This document shows, one piece after another, positions 32,136 to 41,464 of a stretch of 64,000 nt of DNA. The stretch lies in NCBI RefSeq assembly GCF_008033445.1, contig NZ_VNKO01000001.1, positions 124,001 to 188,000 on the forward strand. The letters are read 5' to 3'. Position 1 is the stretch's first letter. The number at the start of each line of letters is the position of its first letter. Both the position numbers and the translations under genes were made by a program. Below the pieces are notes generated by a model. It was not told the origin of the DNA and searched no databases. It was given only the letters and a program-made list of their open reading frames with translations. This DNA is from Vulcaniibacterium gelatinicum. Its GTDB lineage: Bacteria > Pseudomonadota > Gammaproteobacteria > Xanthomonadales > Xanthomonadaceae.

Positions 32136-32783
32136 ATGATGCAAGCCGATGCTCCCGCCGCTGCCGCCGCCAGCACGCGCAAGATGGCCGAACGTTTCCG
32201 CGGCTACCTGCCGGTGGTGGTGGACGTGGAGACCGGCGGCTTCGACTGGAACCGCCACGCCCTGCTCGAGATCGCGGTGGTGCCGATCGACATGGACGCC
32301 GCCGGCCTGCTGGTGCCCGGCGAAGGCGCCAGCGCACACCTGGTCCCCGCGCCCGGCACCGAGATCGACCCCAAGTCGCTGGAAGTCACCGGCATCCGCC
32401 TGGACCACCCCTTCCGCCTGGCCAAGCCGGAGAAGGAGGCGCTCGACCACGTCTTCGCCTGCGTGCGCGCCGCGGTGCGCAGGCACGGCTGCCAGCGCGC
32501 GATCCTGGTCGGCCACAACGCCCACTTCGACCTCAACTTCCTCAACGCCGCGGTGGCGCGGGTGCAGCACAAGCGCAACCCGTTCCATCCCTTCAGCGTG
32601 TTCGACACGGTCACCCTGGCCGGCGTGGCCTACGGCCAGACCGTGCTCGCGCGCGCGGTGCAGGCCGCCGGGCTGGAATGGAACAGCGACGAGGCGCACT
32701 CGGCGGTGTACGACGCCGAGCGCACCGCGCAGCTGTTCTGCCGGATCGCTAATGCGTGGGCGACGGCGACGCCTTCGCCCTGA
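32136..32783 (+). CDS. rnt: Ribonuclease T
   Basis: RNase T is a DEDD 3'-5' exonuclease that trims tRNA and other stable RNA ends. The 215-residue protein has [10 protein letters not shown] (ExoI), [10 protein letters not shown] (ExoII) and [11 protein letters not shown] (ExoIII, DEDDh type). An extended -10-like TGCTAGGCT 12 bp upstream suggests its own promoter. Its 3' end overlaps the convergent small membrane gene by 35 bp. Confidence 0.95.
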   Translation: MMQADAPAAAAASTRKMAERFRGYLPVVVDVETGGFDWNRHALLEIAVVPIDMDAAGLLVPGEGASAHLVPAPGTEIDPKSLEVTGIRLDHPFRLAKPEKEALDHVFACVRAAVRRHGCQRAILVGHNAHFDLNFLNAAVARVQHKRNPFHPFSVFDTVTLAGVAYGQTVLARAVQAAGLEWNSDEAHSAVYDAERTAQLFCRIANAWATATPSP

Positions 32784-33015
32784 GCGTGCGCACGATGCCG
32801 TAGGCGCTGATCGCCATCCACGCCGACTCGAGCAGGAACACCGAGACGTTGAACTTGCCCAGCAGCGAGACCAGCACGCCGCCGGCGCCGAACAGGTTGA
32901 GCAGCTGGTAGGGCAGCCCGGTGCCGGACAGGCGCCCGGCCTGGAGCAGGAAGAACGCGCCCAGGATCGCCAGCGTGCCGGCCAGGCCGACCCAGTCGTA
33001 CCACGCCAGGTTCAT
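32749..33015 (-). CDS. Small membrane protein, CBU_0592-like
   Basis: The 88-residue protein [15 protein letters not shown]... has three predicted membrane segments and the [11 protein letters not shown] region typical of the CBU_0592 family, which has no assigned function. The start overlaps the rlmB stop (ATGA), so it is translationally coupled. The last codons overlap rnt on the other strand. Confidence 0.75.
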   Translation of the reverse strand: MNLAWYDWVGLAGTLAILGAFFLLQAGRLSGTGLPYQLLNLFGAGGVLVSLLGKFNVSVFLLESAWMAISAYGIVRTLRAKASPSPTH

Positions 33016-33758
33016 GCCGCCCCCCGCTGCCGTACCGCCTCGAACAGGGCCACGCCGGTGGCCACCGAGACGTTGAGGCTCTCGAAGCCGCCCGGCATCG
33101 GGATCCGCGCCAGCCGGTCGCAATGCTCGCGGGTGAGCCGGCGCAGGCCCTCGGCCTCGCCGCCGAGCACCAGCGCGACGTTGCCGGTCAGGTCCAGCGC
33201 GTACAGCGTGTCCTGCGCCTCGCCGGCCAGGCCGTAGATCCACACCCCGAGCTTCTGCAGCTCGCGCAGGCAGCGCGCCAGGTTGGTGACGCGGATCACC
33301 GGGATGCTGTCGGCGGCGCCGGCCGAGGTCTTGCGTACCGTGGCGTTGACCTGCACCGCCTTGTCCTTCGGGATCACCACCGCGGTCACGCCCGCCGCCG
33401 CCGCGCTGCGCAGGCAGGCGCCGAGGTTGTGCGGGTCCTGCACGCCGTCGAGCACCAGCAGCAGCGCCCGGCCCGCCGCGGCCTCGATCAGCGCCGGCAG
33501 CTCGTGTTCGTCCCAGGTCCTGGCCGCCGCGTAGCGCGCCACCGCGCCCTGGTGGCGCAGCCCGCCGGCGACGCCGTCCAGCGCCTGCTGCGCCACCCGC
33601 CGCACCTCGATCCCGGCGCGGCGCGCGCGCGACTCGATCTCGGCCAGGCGCGGATTCTTCGCCCCCGCCTCCAGCAACACCTCGCGCACGTGCGCCGCGT
33701 CGTGCTCGACCGCGGCGGCCACGGCGTTGATCCCCGCGATCCACTGGCTCGCGCTCAT
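33012..33758 (-). CDS. rlmB: 23S rRNA (guanosine-2'-O)-methyltransferase RlmB
   Basis: RlmB is a SpoU/TrmH-family methyltransferase that 2'-O-methylates G2251 of 23S rRNA. The 248-residue protein has an N-terminal substrate-binding domain and the trefoil-knot motifs LVLDGVQDPHNLGACLRSA, VLGGEAEGL and IPMPGGFESLNVSVATG. It lies downstream of rnr, a common neighbour, with a CACGGAT repeat in between. Confidence 0.95.
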   Translation of the reverse strand: MSASQWIAGINAVAAAVEHDAAHVREVLLEAGAKNPRLAEIESRARRAGIEVRRVAQQALDGVAGGLRHQGAVARYAAARTWDEHELPALIEAAAGRALLLVLDGVQDPHNLGACLRSAAAAGVTAVVIPKDKAVQVNATVRKTSAGAADSIPVIRVTNLARCLRELQKLGVWIYGLAGEAQDTLYALDLTGNVALVLGGEAEGLRRLTREHCDRLARIPMPGGFESLNVSVATGVALFEAVRQRGAA

Positions 33759-33787
33759 GCTTCGGTTTCTCCTGGACAGCGTTCCAG

Positions 33788-33866
33788 CCGCGGATTCACA
33801 CGGATGGGCACGGATAGGACTTCCCGAGGAGAAGCTTGATCCGTGTCCATCCGTGCAGATCCGTGG
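33788..33866. repeat. CACGGAT-family palindromic repeat, copy B
   Basis: A 28-bp left arm (33788-33815) and right arm (33839-33866) are complementary at 23 of 28 positions, with CACGGAT (or CGCGGAT) units in each. The 23-bp middle contains GAGGAGAAGC, also found in copy C. It fills the rnr-rlmB gap. Confidence 0.8.
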
Positions 33867-33870
33867 CCAA

Positions 33871-36285
33871 TCAGTACTTCTGCTTGGTCCGCCGCGCCGG
33901 CTTGCCGCGCGTGTCGCGGTCTTCGGCGAGGCGGAAGTCTATGCGGCGGTCCTCGACGCTGGCCTTGAGCACGACGATCTCCACCCGGTCGCCGAGCCGG
34001 AACGTGCGGCCGGTGCGCTCGCCGGTCAGGGTCTTGCGGATCGGGTCGAAGTGGTAGAAGTCGTACGGCAGCTGGGTGACGTGGATCAGGCCGCTGACCT
34101 TGGACTCGTCCAGCTCCACGAACAGGCCGAAGCTCGTCACGCCGCTGATCGTGCCGGCGAAGCGCCCGCCCACGTGCTGCTCCATCCACGCCGCGCGGTA
34201 GCGCTCGTCCACCTCGCGCTCGGCCTCGTCGGCGCGGCGCTCGCGCTCGGAGCACTGCAGGGTCAGCGCCGCCATCTCGTGCGCCGAGTACAGGAAGGTG
34301 CTGGCCCGGCCGCCGGCCAGCGCGTGCTTGATCGCACGGTGCAGGAGCAGGTCGGGGTAGCGCCGGATCGGCGAGGTGAAGTGGCCGTAGGCCTCCAGCG
34401 CCAGGCCGAAGTGGCCCAGGTTCTCGTGCGCGTACACCGCCAGCGCCTGGCTGCGCAGCAGCACCGATTCGAGCAGCGCGGCGTCGGGCCGGTCGCGGAT
34501 CTTCTTCAGCAGCCGGGTGAAGTCGCGCGGCTGGACCCGGTTCCAGGGCGGCAGGCTGAGCTTGAACTCCTTCAGGAACTCGAGCAGGTCGGCGTACTTC
34601 TGCTCCGGCGGCTTGTCGTGGACGCGGAACGGCGCCGGGATGTGCTTCTTCAGGATGTACTTCGCGGCCTCGACGTTGGCCGCGATCATGCATTCCTCGA
34701 TCAGCCGGTGCGCGTCGTTGCGCTGGAGCATGCCGGCCTGGGTGACCTCGCCCTGCGGGCCGAGCACGAACCGCACCTCGCCGGACTCGAACTCGATCGC
34801 CCCGCGCCGCGCGCGCGCCCTGGCCAGCACCTGGTAGAGCTGGTGCAGGTGCTCGATGTGCGGCAGCAGGCCGCCGATCCGGGCCCGGGCCTCGGCCCGC
34901 GCCTCCTCGGTGGCCTCGTCGCCGATCGCGTTCCAGACCTGGGTGTAGGTCAGACGCGCGTGCGAATGCATCACCGCCTCGTAGAACCGCGAGCGGGTGA
35001 CCTCGCCCTCGCGGTCCACGTGCATGTCGCAGACGAAGCACAGCCGGTCCACGCGCGGGTTCAGCGAGCAGATGCCGTTGGACAGCGTCTCCGGCAGCAT
35101 CGGCACCACGTACCCCGGGAAATACACCGAGGTCGCGCGCAGCTTCGCCTCCTCGTCCAGCGCGGTGCCGGGGCGCACGTAGTGGGAGACGTCGGCGATG
35201 GCGACCACCAGGCGGAAGCCGTCGCGGACGGGCTCGCAGTACACCGCGTCGTCGAAGTCCTTGGCGTCCTCGCCGTCGATGGTGACCAGCGGCAGCCGGC
35301 GCAGGTCGGTGCGGCCGGCGATCTCGGCCGGCCCCACCGCCAGCGGGATCGCCGCGGCCTCCTCCAGCACCGGCTGCGGGAACTCGTGCGGCAGGTCGTG
35401 GCCGTGGATCGCCGCCTGCACCGCGAGCGAGGCGGTCAGGCGCTCGCCGAGCACGGTCAGCACGCGGCCGATCGGGGGGCGCTGCGGGTCGGGGGCCTTG
35501 GTCAGCTCGGCCACCACCAGCTGCCCCTCGCGCGCCTCGCCCGCGGCGTCCGGGGGGATCAGGATGTTGCGCTGGATGCGGCGGTCGTCGGGCACCACGT
35601 AGCCGATCCCGGCCTCGCGCGTGTAGCGGCCGATCACCCGGGTCAGGCCGCGCTCGAGCACCTCCGCGATCACGCCCTCGCGCCGCCCGCGCCGGTCCAG
35701 GCCGGTGACGCTGGCGAGCACGCGGTCGCCGTGCAGCACCTTGCGCATCTCCAGCGGCGGCAGGAACAGGTCGTCGCCGTGCCCGGCGTCGGGGCGCAGG
35801 AAGCCGAACCCGTCCGGATTGGCGATCACCGTGCCCGGGATCAGGTCCACGCGCTCGGCGGGGACGAAGCCGCCGCGCCGGTTCTGCAGCAACTGGCCGT
35901 CGCGCACCATCGCCCCGAGCCGCCGGCTCAGGGCCTCGAAGCGGTCCGGCGCGGTCAGGCCCAGGGCCTCGGCCAGCGCCTGCGCGTCCATCGGCCCCGG
36001 CGCGGCCTCGAGCACGCGCAGGATCATCTCCCGGCTGGCGATCGGCTCGGCGTAACGCTCGGCCTCGCGCGCGGCGTAGGGGTCGCGCAGCGGCGGCCGC
36101 GGATGCGGCGCCGGCGCGGCCTTGCGCCGCGGCGGAGCCGGCGGCGGTTCCGGCAGCCAGCCCGGCCGCGGCTTCCCGCCCGCCCGCGACGTCTTCGCCG
36201 CCCTGCCACCATGCGCGGCGCCGCCCTTGCCCTTGCCGGACGCGGTGCCGCGGCCCTTGCCGCGCTTGCCAGGAGTTCTGCTCAT
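33871..36285 (-). CDS. rnr: Ribonuclease R
   Basis: RNase R is a processive 3'-5' exoribonuclease able to degrade structured RNA. The 804-residue protein has cold-shock domains, the RNB catalytic motif VTIDGEDAKDFDDAVY, TSPIRRYPDLLLHRAI, and an S1 domain near the C terminus (GTISGVTSFGLFVEL). The first about 75 residues are an unusual Lys/Arg/Gly/Pro-rich tail (KRGKGRGTASGKGKGG), whereas E. coli has its basic tail at the C terminus. MSRTPGKRGKG was chosen as start; longer starts run toward the tRNA. Confidence 0.95.
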   Translation of the reverse strand: MSRTPGKRGKGRGTASGKGKGGAAHGGRAAKTSRAGGKPRPGWLPEPPPAPPRRKAAPAPHPRPPLRDPYAAREAERYAEPIASREMILRVLEAAPGPMDAQALAEALGLTAPDRFEALSRRLGAMVRDGQLLQNRRGGFVPAERVDLIPGTVIANPDGFGFLRPDAGHGDDLFLPPLEMRKVLHGDRVLASVTGLDRRGRREGVIAEVLERGLTRVIGRYTREAGIGYVVPDDRRIQRNILIPPDAAGEAREGQLVVAELTKAPDPQRPPIGRVLTVLGERLTASLAVQAAIHGHDLPHEFPQPVLEEAAAIPLAVGPAEIAGRTDLRRLPLVTIDGEDAKDFDDAVYCEPVRDGFRLVVAIADVSHYVRPGTALDEEAKLRATSVYFPGYVVPMLPETLSNGICSLNPRVDRLCFVCDMHVDREGEVTRSRFYEAVMHSHARLTYTQVWNAIGDEATEEARAEARARIGGLLPHIEHLHQLYQVLARARARRGAIEFESGEVRFVLGPQGEVTQAGMLQRNDAHRLIEECMIAANVEAAKYILKKHIPAPFRVHDKPPEQKYADLLEFLKEFKLSLPPWNRVQPRDFTRLLKKIRDRPDAALLESVLLRSQALAVYAHENLGHFGLALEAYGHFTSPIRRYPDLLLHRAIKHALAGGRASTFLYSAHEMAALTLQCSERERRADEAEREVDERYRAAWMEQHVGGRFAGTISGVTSFGLFVELDESKVSGLIHVTQLPYDFYHFDPIRKTLTGERTGRTFRLGDRVEIVVLKASVEDRRIDFRLAEDRDTRGKPARRTKQKY

Positions 36286-36338
36286 CCCGGCGATGGTACC
36301 CCGCCGCCCGCGAACGCCGTCACGACTGCGCAGATGCG

Positions 36339-36367
36339 TTGACATCGCGCCCGCCGCACTGCACCAT
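36339..36367 (+). promoter_or_regulatory. Promoter of tRNA-Leu
   Basis: A perfect -35 TTGACA (36339-36344) and a weak -10 CACCAT (36362-36367) with 17-bp spacing lie 13 bp before the tRNA. Confidence 0.55.
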
Positions 36368-36380
36368 ACGCGCCCCACCT

Positions 36381-36465
<85 letters not shown>

Positions 36466-36481
36466 TGATCCGATCCGAACG

Positions 36482-36505
36482 ACCCCCGCCAGCGCGGGGG
36501 TTTTT
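36482..36505 (+). terminator. Terminator after tRNA-Leu
   Basis: An 8-bp stem ACCCCCGC/GCGGGGGT has a CAGC loop and a TTTTT run. It lies 16 bp after the tRNA. Confidence 0.88.
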
Positions 36506-36539
36506 CGTTTCCGCGCCCGGAACGCGCCGACCCCGCCGG

Positions 36540-36545
36540 TAGAAT
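36540..36545 (+). promoter_or_regulatory. Possible -10 of parC
   Basis: TAGAAT lies 32 bp before the parC start, just after the tRNA-Leu terminator. No good -35 is seen. Confidence 0.4.
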
Positions 36546-36577
36546 CGCGGTTTCGCATTCCGGTTGCCCGCCGCACG

Positions 36578-38821
36578 ATGAACGACACCGTCCGCCCCGC
36601 CTTCCACGGCTTCGAGCAGATCCCGCTGCGCGAGTATGCCGAGCGCGCCTATCTCGACTACTCGATGTACGTGGTGCTCGACCGCGCGCTGCCGTTCCTG
36701 GGCGACGGCCTGAAGCCGGTGCAGCGCCGGATCGTGTACGCGATGAGCGAGCTGGGGCTGAACGCGGGCGCCAAGCCGAAGAAGTCGGCGCGCACCGTGG
36801 GCGACGTGATCGGCAAGTACCACCCGCACGGCGATTCGGCCTGCTACGAGGCGCTGGTGCTGATGGCGCAGCCGTTCTCGTACCGCTATCCGCTGATCGA
36901 GGGCCAGGGCAACTTCGGCTCGCCGGACGATCCCAAGTCGTTCGCGGCGATGCGCTACACCGAGGCCAAGCTCACGCCCATCGCCGAGGTGCTGCTGGGC
37001 GAGCTGGAACAGGGCACGGTGGACTGGACGCCCAACTTCGACGGCACCCTGGAGGAGCCGAGCTGGCTGCCGGCGCGCCTGCCGCACCTGCTGCTCAACG
37101 GCACCACCGGCATCGCCGTGGGCATGGCCACCGACGTCCCGCCGCACAACCTCAACGAAGTGGTCAGCGCCTGCGTGCGCCTGCTCGACGATCCCGACGC
37201 CAGCGTGCGCGAGCTGTGCGAGCACATCCGCGGCCCGGACTATCCGACCGCGGCCGAGATCATCACGCCGCCGGCCGACCTGGTGGCGATGTACGAAACC
37301 GGCAGCGGCAGCGTGCGCGCGCGCGCCACCTGGGTGAAGGAGGGCGCCAACATCGTCGTCACCGCCCTGCCCTACCAGGTCTCGCCGTCGAAGGTGATCG
37401 AGCAGATCGCGCAGCAGATGCGGGCCAAGAAGCTGCCGTGGCTGGAGGACATCCGCGACGAGTCCGACCACGCCAACCCGGTGCGGGTGGTGCTGGTGCC
37501 GCGCAGCAGCCGGGTGGACGCCGAGCAGCTGATGGGCCACCTGTTCGCCACCACCGACCTGGAGAAGAGCTACCGGGTCAACCTCAACGTGATCGGCCTG
37601 GACGGCAAGCCGCAGGTCAAGCACCTCAAGGCGCTGCTGTCGGAGTGGCTCACCTTCCGCACCGACACGGTGACGCGCCGGCTCCGGCACCGGCTGGACA
37701 AGGTCGAGCGGCGCCTGCACCTGCTCGAGGGCCTGCTGGTCGCGTTCCTGAACCTGGACGAGGTGATCCGCATCATCCGCACCGAGGACGAGCCCAGGCC
37801 GGTGCTGATGGCGCGCTTCGGCCTCAGCGGGGAACAGGCCGACTACATCCTCGAGACCAAACTGAAGCAGCTGGCGCGGCTGGAGGAGATGAAGATCCGC
37901 GGCGAGCAGGACGCCCTCGCCCAGGAACGCGAATCCATCCAGGCGACCCTGGCCAGCAAGGCGAAGCTGAAGAAGCTGGTCAAGGACGAGCTGCTCGCCG
38001 ACGCTTCGAGGTTCGGCGATGCGCGCATCTCGCCGCTGGTGGTGCGCGAGGCGGCGCAGGCGCTCGACGAGACCGAGCTGGTGGCGAGCGAGCCGCTCAC
38101 CGTGGTGCTCAGCCAGAAGGGCTGGGTGCGCGCGGCCAAGGGTCACGACGTGGACGCCGCCGCACTCGGCTACCGCGAGGGCGACGGCCTGCTCGCGGCG
38201 GTGAGGGGGCGCAGCACCTGGCAGGTGGCGTTCCTGGACTCCACCGGGCGCAGCTATTCCACCGCCGCGCACACCCTGCCCTCGGCGCGCGGCAACGGCG
38301 AGCCGCTCACCGGCCGCTTCTCGCCGCCGCCCGGGGCCGCGTTCCAGGCCCTGGCCACGGGCGAGAACGACACCCGCTTCGTGCTCGCCAGCAGCCACGG
38401 CTACGGCTTCGTCACCCGCTTCGAGAACCTCACCGGCCGCAACAAGGCCGGCAAGGCGATGCTCTCGCTCACCCCGAACGCGAAGGTGCTGCAGCCGGCT
38501 TTCGTCGCCAACCCCGACACCGACCGCCTGGTGGTGGCGACCAGCGCCGGCCACCTGCTCGCGTTCCCGGTGGGCGAGTTGCCCGAGCTCGACAAGGGCA
38601 AGGGCAACAAGCTGATCGACATCCCGAAGGCCAAGCTCGGCACCGAGCGCGTGGTCGCGGTGGCGGTGGTGCCGCCGGGCGGCACGCTGGCGGTGAAGTC
38701 GGGCGCGCGCACGATGACGCTCTCGTTCAAGGATCTCGATGGCTACCTCGGCGCGCGCGCGACGCGCGGCGGCCTGCTGCCGCGCGGGTGGCAGAAGGTG
38801 GACGGGCTGGCGGTGGAATGA
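36578..38821 (+). CDS. parC: DNA topoisomerase IV subunit A
   Basis: ParC is the DNA-cutting subunit of topoisomerase IV, which decatenates chromosomes. The 747-residue protein shows the type IIA winged-helix region [19 protein letters not shown], holding the Ser/Glu-type quinolone region ([15 protein letters not shown]). The catalytic tyrosine is in [11 protein letters not shown], Tyr127. The length and the C-terminal beta-pinwheel fit ParC rather than GyrA (about 870 residues, with a GyrA box). Confidence 0.94.
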   Translation: MNDTVRPAFHGFEQIPLREYAERAYLDYSMYVVLDRALPFLGDGLKPVQRRIVYAMSELGLNAGAKPKKSARTVGDVIGKYHPHGDSACYEALVLMAQPFSYRYPLIEGQGNFGSPDDPKSFAAMRYTEAKLTPIAEVLLGELEQGTVDWTPNFDGTLEEPSWLPARLPHLLLNGTTGIAVGMATDVPPHNLNEVVSACVRLLDDPDASVRELCEHIRGPDYPTAAEIITPPADLVAMYETGSGSVRARATWVKEGANIVVTALPYQVSPSKVIEQIAQQMRAKKLPWLEDIRDESDHANPVRVVLVPRSSRVDAEQLMGHLFATTDLEKSYRVNLNVIGLDGKPQVKHLKALLSEWLTFRTDTVTRRLRHRLDKVERRLHLLEGLLVAFLNLDEVIRIIRTEDEPRPVLMARFGLSGEQADYILETKLKQLARLEEMKIRGEQDALAQERESIQATLASKAKLKKLVKDELLADASRFGDARISPLVVREAAQALDETELVASEPLTVVLSQKGWVRAAKGHDVDAAALGYREGDGLLAAVRGRSTWQVAFLDSTGRSYSTAAHTLPSARGNGEPLTGRFSPPPGAAFQALATGENDTRFVLASSHGYGFVTRFENLTGRNKAGKAMLSLTPNAKVLQPAFVANPDTDRLVVATSAGHLLAFPVGELPELDKGKGNKLIDIPKAKLGTERVVAVAVVPPGGTLAVKSGARTMTLSFKDLDGYLGARATRGGLLPRGWQKVDGLAVE

Positions 38822-38892
38822 GCGCCGGCGCCGCGCGCGCGGCGCCCCGCCTGCTTCCGCTATCCTCGCGGTGAATGCCCGCGGGGGTACCC

Positions 38893-41235
38893 ATGCTGCT
38901 CACCTGGTCCAGGCGCCTGCTGCTGGCGCTGCTCGCCCTGCTCCTGCTCGCCGCGCTCGCCGCCTGGTGGCTGCTGCGCGGCAGCCTGCCGCCGCTGGAG
39001 GGCACCCAGGCCCTGCCCGGGCTGGGCGCGCCGGTGACGGTCGAACGCGACCGGCTCGGCGTGGTCACGGTGCAGGCGCGGAACGCAGCCGACGCGATGC
39101 GCACGCTGGGCTACGTGCATGCCCAGGAACGCTGGTTCGAGATGGACCTGCTGCGCCGCAGCGCCGCCGGCGAGCTGGCGGAACTGTTCGGTGAACGCGC
39201 GCTCGAGGCCGACCGCGTGCGCCGCGTGCACCGCATGCGCGCCCGGGCGCAGGCCCAGCTCGCCGTGCTCGACCGCGGCCAGCGCGCCCTGCTCGCGGCC
39301 TACACCGAGGGCGTGAACGCCGGCCTGGCCGCGCTGCGCGTGCGCCCCTGGCCGTACCTGCTGCTGCGCACCCAGCCGGTGCCGTGGCGGCCGGAGGACA
39401 CCGCGCTCGTCGCGCACGCGATGTATTTCGACCTGCAGGACGCGCGCAACGCGCGCGAACTGGCACTGGCGCGGGTGCGCCCGCACCTGCCCGCGCCGCT
39501 GTACGCGCTGATCACCCACGACGGCTCGGACTGGGACGCGCCGCTGGCCGGCGGCCCGCGCGGCGACGCCCCGCTGCCCGGCGCGGAGCAGCTCGCACTG
39601 CGCCGGCTGCCGTCCCCGGCCGAGGCCGCCCACGCCGCCGAGCCGCCCCCCGCGCGCGGCAGCAACAACTTCGCCGTCGCCGGCGCCCTGACCGCGGACG
39701 GACGCGCGCTGGTCGCCAACGACATGCACCTGGCCCTGCGCGCGCCCAACATCTGGTTCCGCGCGCGCCTGCGCTACGCCGATCCGCGCGCGCCCGGCGG
39801 ACGAGTGGACGTCACCGGCTTCACCCTGCCCGGCGTGCCGGGCGTGATCGTGGGCAGCAACGGACACGTGGCCTGGGGCTTCACCAACAGCTACGGCGAC
39901 TGGCTGGACTGGGCGCGCGTGCCCGGCTGCCGCGCGCGTCCCTGCCCCGGCACCCGCGTGCACCGCGAACGCATCCTCGTCGCCGGTGGCGAACCGGTGA
40001 CGCTGGAAGTGGAGGAAACCGCGTGGGGCCCGATCGTCGCCGACGGTCCGCAGGGCGAGCCGCTGGCCCTGCGCTGGGTGGCGCACCTGCCCGGCGCGTT
40101 CAACCTCGGGCTGATGGAGATGGCCCGCGCGCACGATCTCGATGCCGCCCTGGCCGTGGCCGAACGCACCGCGATCCCGGCCCAGAACCTGGTCGTGGGC
40201 GACGCACGCGGCCGCATCGCCTGGCGCCTGCTCGGCCCGATCCCGCAACGCGCCCCCGGCTGCGCGCCTGCCGCCATCTCCGATCCCGCCGCCTGCCCGC
40301 CCTGGCGCGTGACCACGGCCGGCGCCCCGGCGATCGTGGATCCGCCCTCGGGCCGGCTGTGGACCGCGAACGCGCGGGTGGTGGACGGCGAAGCCCTGCG
40401 CACCATCGGCGACGGCGGTTACGCCCTCGCGGTGCGCGCGCGCATGATCCGCGACGCGCTGTTCGCCCGCGACCGCTTCGACGAACGCGCGCTGCTCGCG
40501 ATCCAGCTCGACGACCGCAGCGTGTTCCTGCAGCGCTGGTGGCAACTGCTGCAGCAGTCGGCGCAGGCCTCCGCTCCCGGCTCGGCCCTGCGCGCACTGG
40601 CCGAAGCCGCGCCCGTGCTGGAGCCGCACGCCGACGCCGACGCGGTCGGCTACCGCCTGGTCCGCGCCTGGCGCACCGCGGTGAACGCACGCATCGCCGA
40701 CGGCCTGCTCGCTCCCGCCCGCGCCGCGCTCGGCCCCGATGCCGAGATGCCCGCCCTCCCGCAACTCGAAAGCGTGGCCTGGCCGCTGGTCACGCAACGC
40801 CCCCCGCACCTGCTGCCCGCGCGCTGGCCGAGCTGGGACGCGCTGTTCGAGGACGCCGCGCGCGAAGTGCGCGACGAACTCGCCCCGCTCGGCCCGCTGC
40901 GCCAACGCACCTGGGGCGAACGCAACACCGCCGAGATCTGCCATCCCCTCGCCGGCGCCGTGCCCTTCGGCCGCCACCTGCTGTGCATGCCGCACGAACC
41001 CCTGCGCGGCGACACCCTCAACCCGCGCGCCCAGTCCCCGCGCGATGGCGCCTCCGAACGCATGGTCGTCGCCCCCGGCCGCGAGGCCGACGGCATCGCG
41101 CACATGCCCGGCGGCCAGAGCGGCCACCCCCTCTCCCCCTTCTGGGGCGCCGGCCACGACGACTGGGTCCACGGCCGCCCGACCCCGTTCCTGCCCGGCG
41201 AAACGCAGCACACCTTGCGCCTGACGCCGCAGTAA
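38893..41235 (+). CDS. Penicillin acylase family protein (Ntn hydrolase)
   Basis: The 780-residue protein has an N-terminal signal/anchor (residues 5-28, Leu/Ala-rich). An alpha-subunit-like region follows, and then GSNNFAV, where Ser257 after the Gly would become the N-terminal nucleophile of the beta subunit after self-cleavage. IVGSNGHVAWGFTNSYGD, containing the family Asn region, is also present. Members hydrolyse amides such as penicillin side chains or acyl-homoserine lactones; the substrate is unknown here. The ATG at 38893 has a GGGGG site; MPAG at 38875 is an alternative. It is followed by a large palindromic repeat. Confidence 0.88.
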   Translation: MLLTWSRRLLLALLALLLLAALAAWWLLRGSLPPLEGTQALPGLGAPVTVERDRLGVVTVQARNAADAMRTLGYVHAQERWFEMDLLRRSAAGELAELFGERALEADRVRRVHRMRARAQAQLAVLDRGQRALLAAYTEGVNAGLAALRVRPWPYLLLRTQPVPWRPEDTALVAHAMYFDLQDARNARELALARVRPHLPAPLYALITHDGSDWDAPLAGGPRGDAPLPGAEQLALRRLPSPAEAAHAAEPPPARGSNNFAVAGALTADGRALVANDMHLALRAPNIWFRARLRYADPRAPGGRVDVTGFTLPGVPGVIVGSNGHVAWGFTNSYGDWLDWARVPGCRARPCPGTRVHRERILVAGGEPVTLEVEETAWGPIVADGPQGEPLALRWVAHLPGAFNLGLMEMARAHDLDAALAVAERTAIPAQNLVVGDARGRIAWRLLGPIPQRAPGCAPAAISDPAACPPWRVTTAGAPAIVDPPSGRLWTANARVVDGEALRTIGDGGYALAVRARMIRDALFARDRFDERALLAIQLDDRSVFLQRWWQLLQQSAQASAPGSALRALAEAAPVLEPHADADAVGYRLVRAWRTAVNARIADGLLAPARAALGPDAEMPALPQLESVAWPLVTQRPPHLLPARWPSWDALFEDAAREVRDELAPLGPLRQRTWGERNTAEICHPLAGAVPFGRHLLCMPHEPLRGDTLNPRAQSPRDGASERMVVAPGREADGIAHMPGGQSGHPLSPFWGAGHDDWVHGRPTPFLPGETQHTLRLTPQ

Positions 41236-41259
41236 TCAGCGGCGCCGATCGCCCGCAGG

Positions 41260-41418
41260 CCCGGCAATGGCCGGCAGGCCTTTGCGCGACTGTCGGCGGC
41301 AGGGATGCCGCCGACAAGCCCACAGGGACGTGTTCACGGCGTGTCGCGCAAAGGCCTGTCGGCCATTGCCGGGCCACCGCTACGTGGATGTGTTCACGGC
41401 GTGTCGCGCAAAGGCCTG
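41260..41418. repeat. Large intergenic palindrome with a 28-bp direct repeat
   Basis: Arms of 31 bp at 41260-41290 and 41343-41373 are inverted with a single mismatch. Between them is a second hairpin, GTCGGCGGC/GCCGCCGAC, around 41292-41315. A 28-bp segment beginning TGTTCACGGCGTGTCGCG occurs at 41331-41358 and again identically at 41391-41418, 60 bp apart. It fills most of the 229-bp gap between convergent genes and looks like a dispersed non-coding element. Confidence 0.85.
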
Positions 41419-41464
41419 CCTGCCCTCCGTGGGCGCTCCGCAACGATGCACCGCTACCACCCGG

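Noticed and set aside
38893-41235. Quorum-quenching AHL acylase
   Set aside because: Only family-level evidence exists (Ntn Ser after Gly256). Nothing in the sequence decides between AHL, penicillin or other amides, so no substrate is claimed.
41267-41464. Open frames running from the acylase end through the palindrome (for example 41267-43252)
   Set aside because: They run antisense to asnB, and their first part is the repeated palindrome translated (repeated VFTACRAKAC), not a protein.
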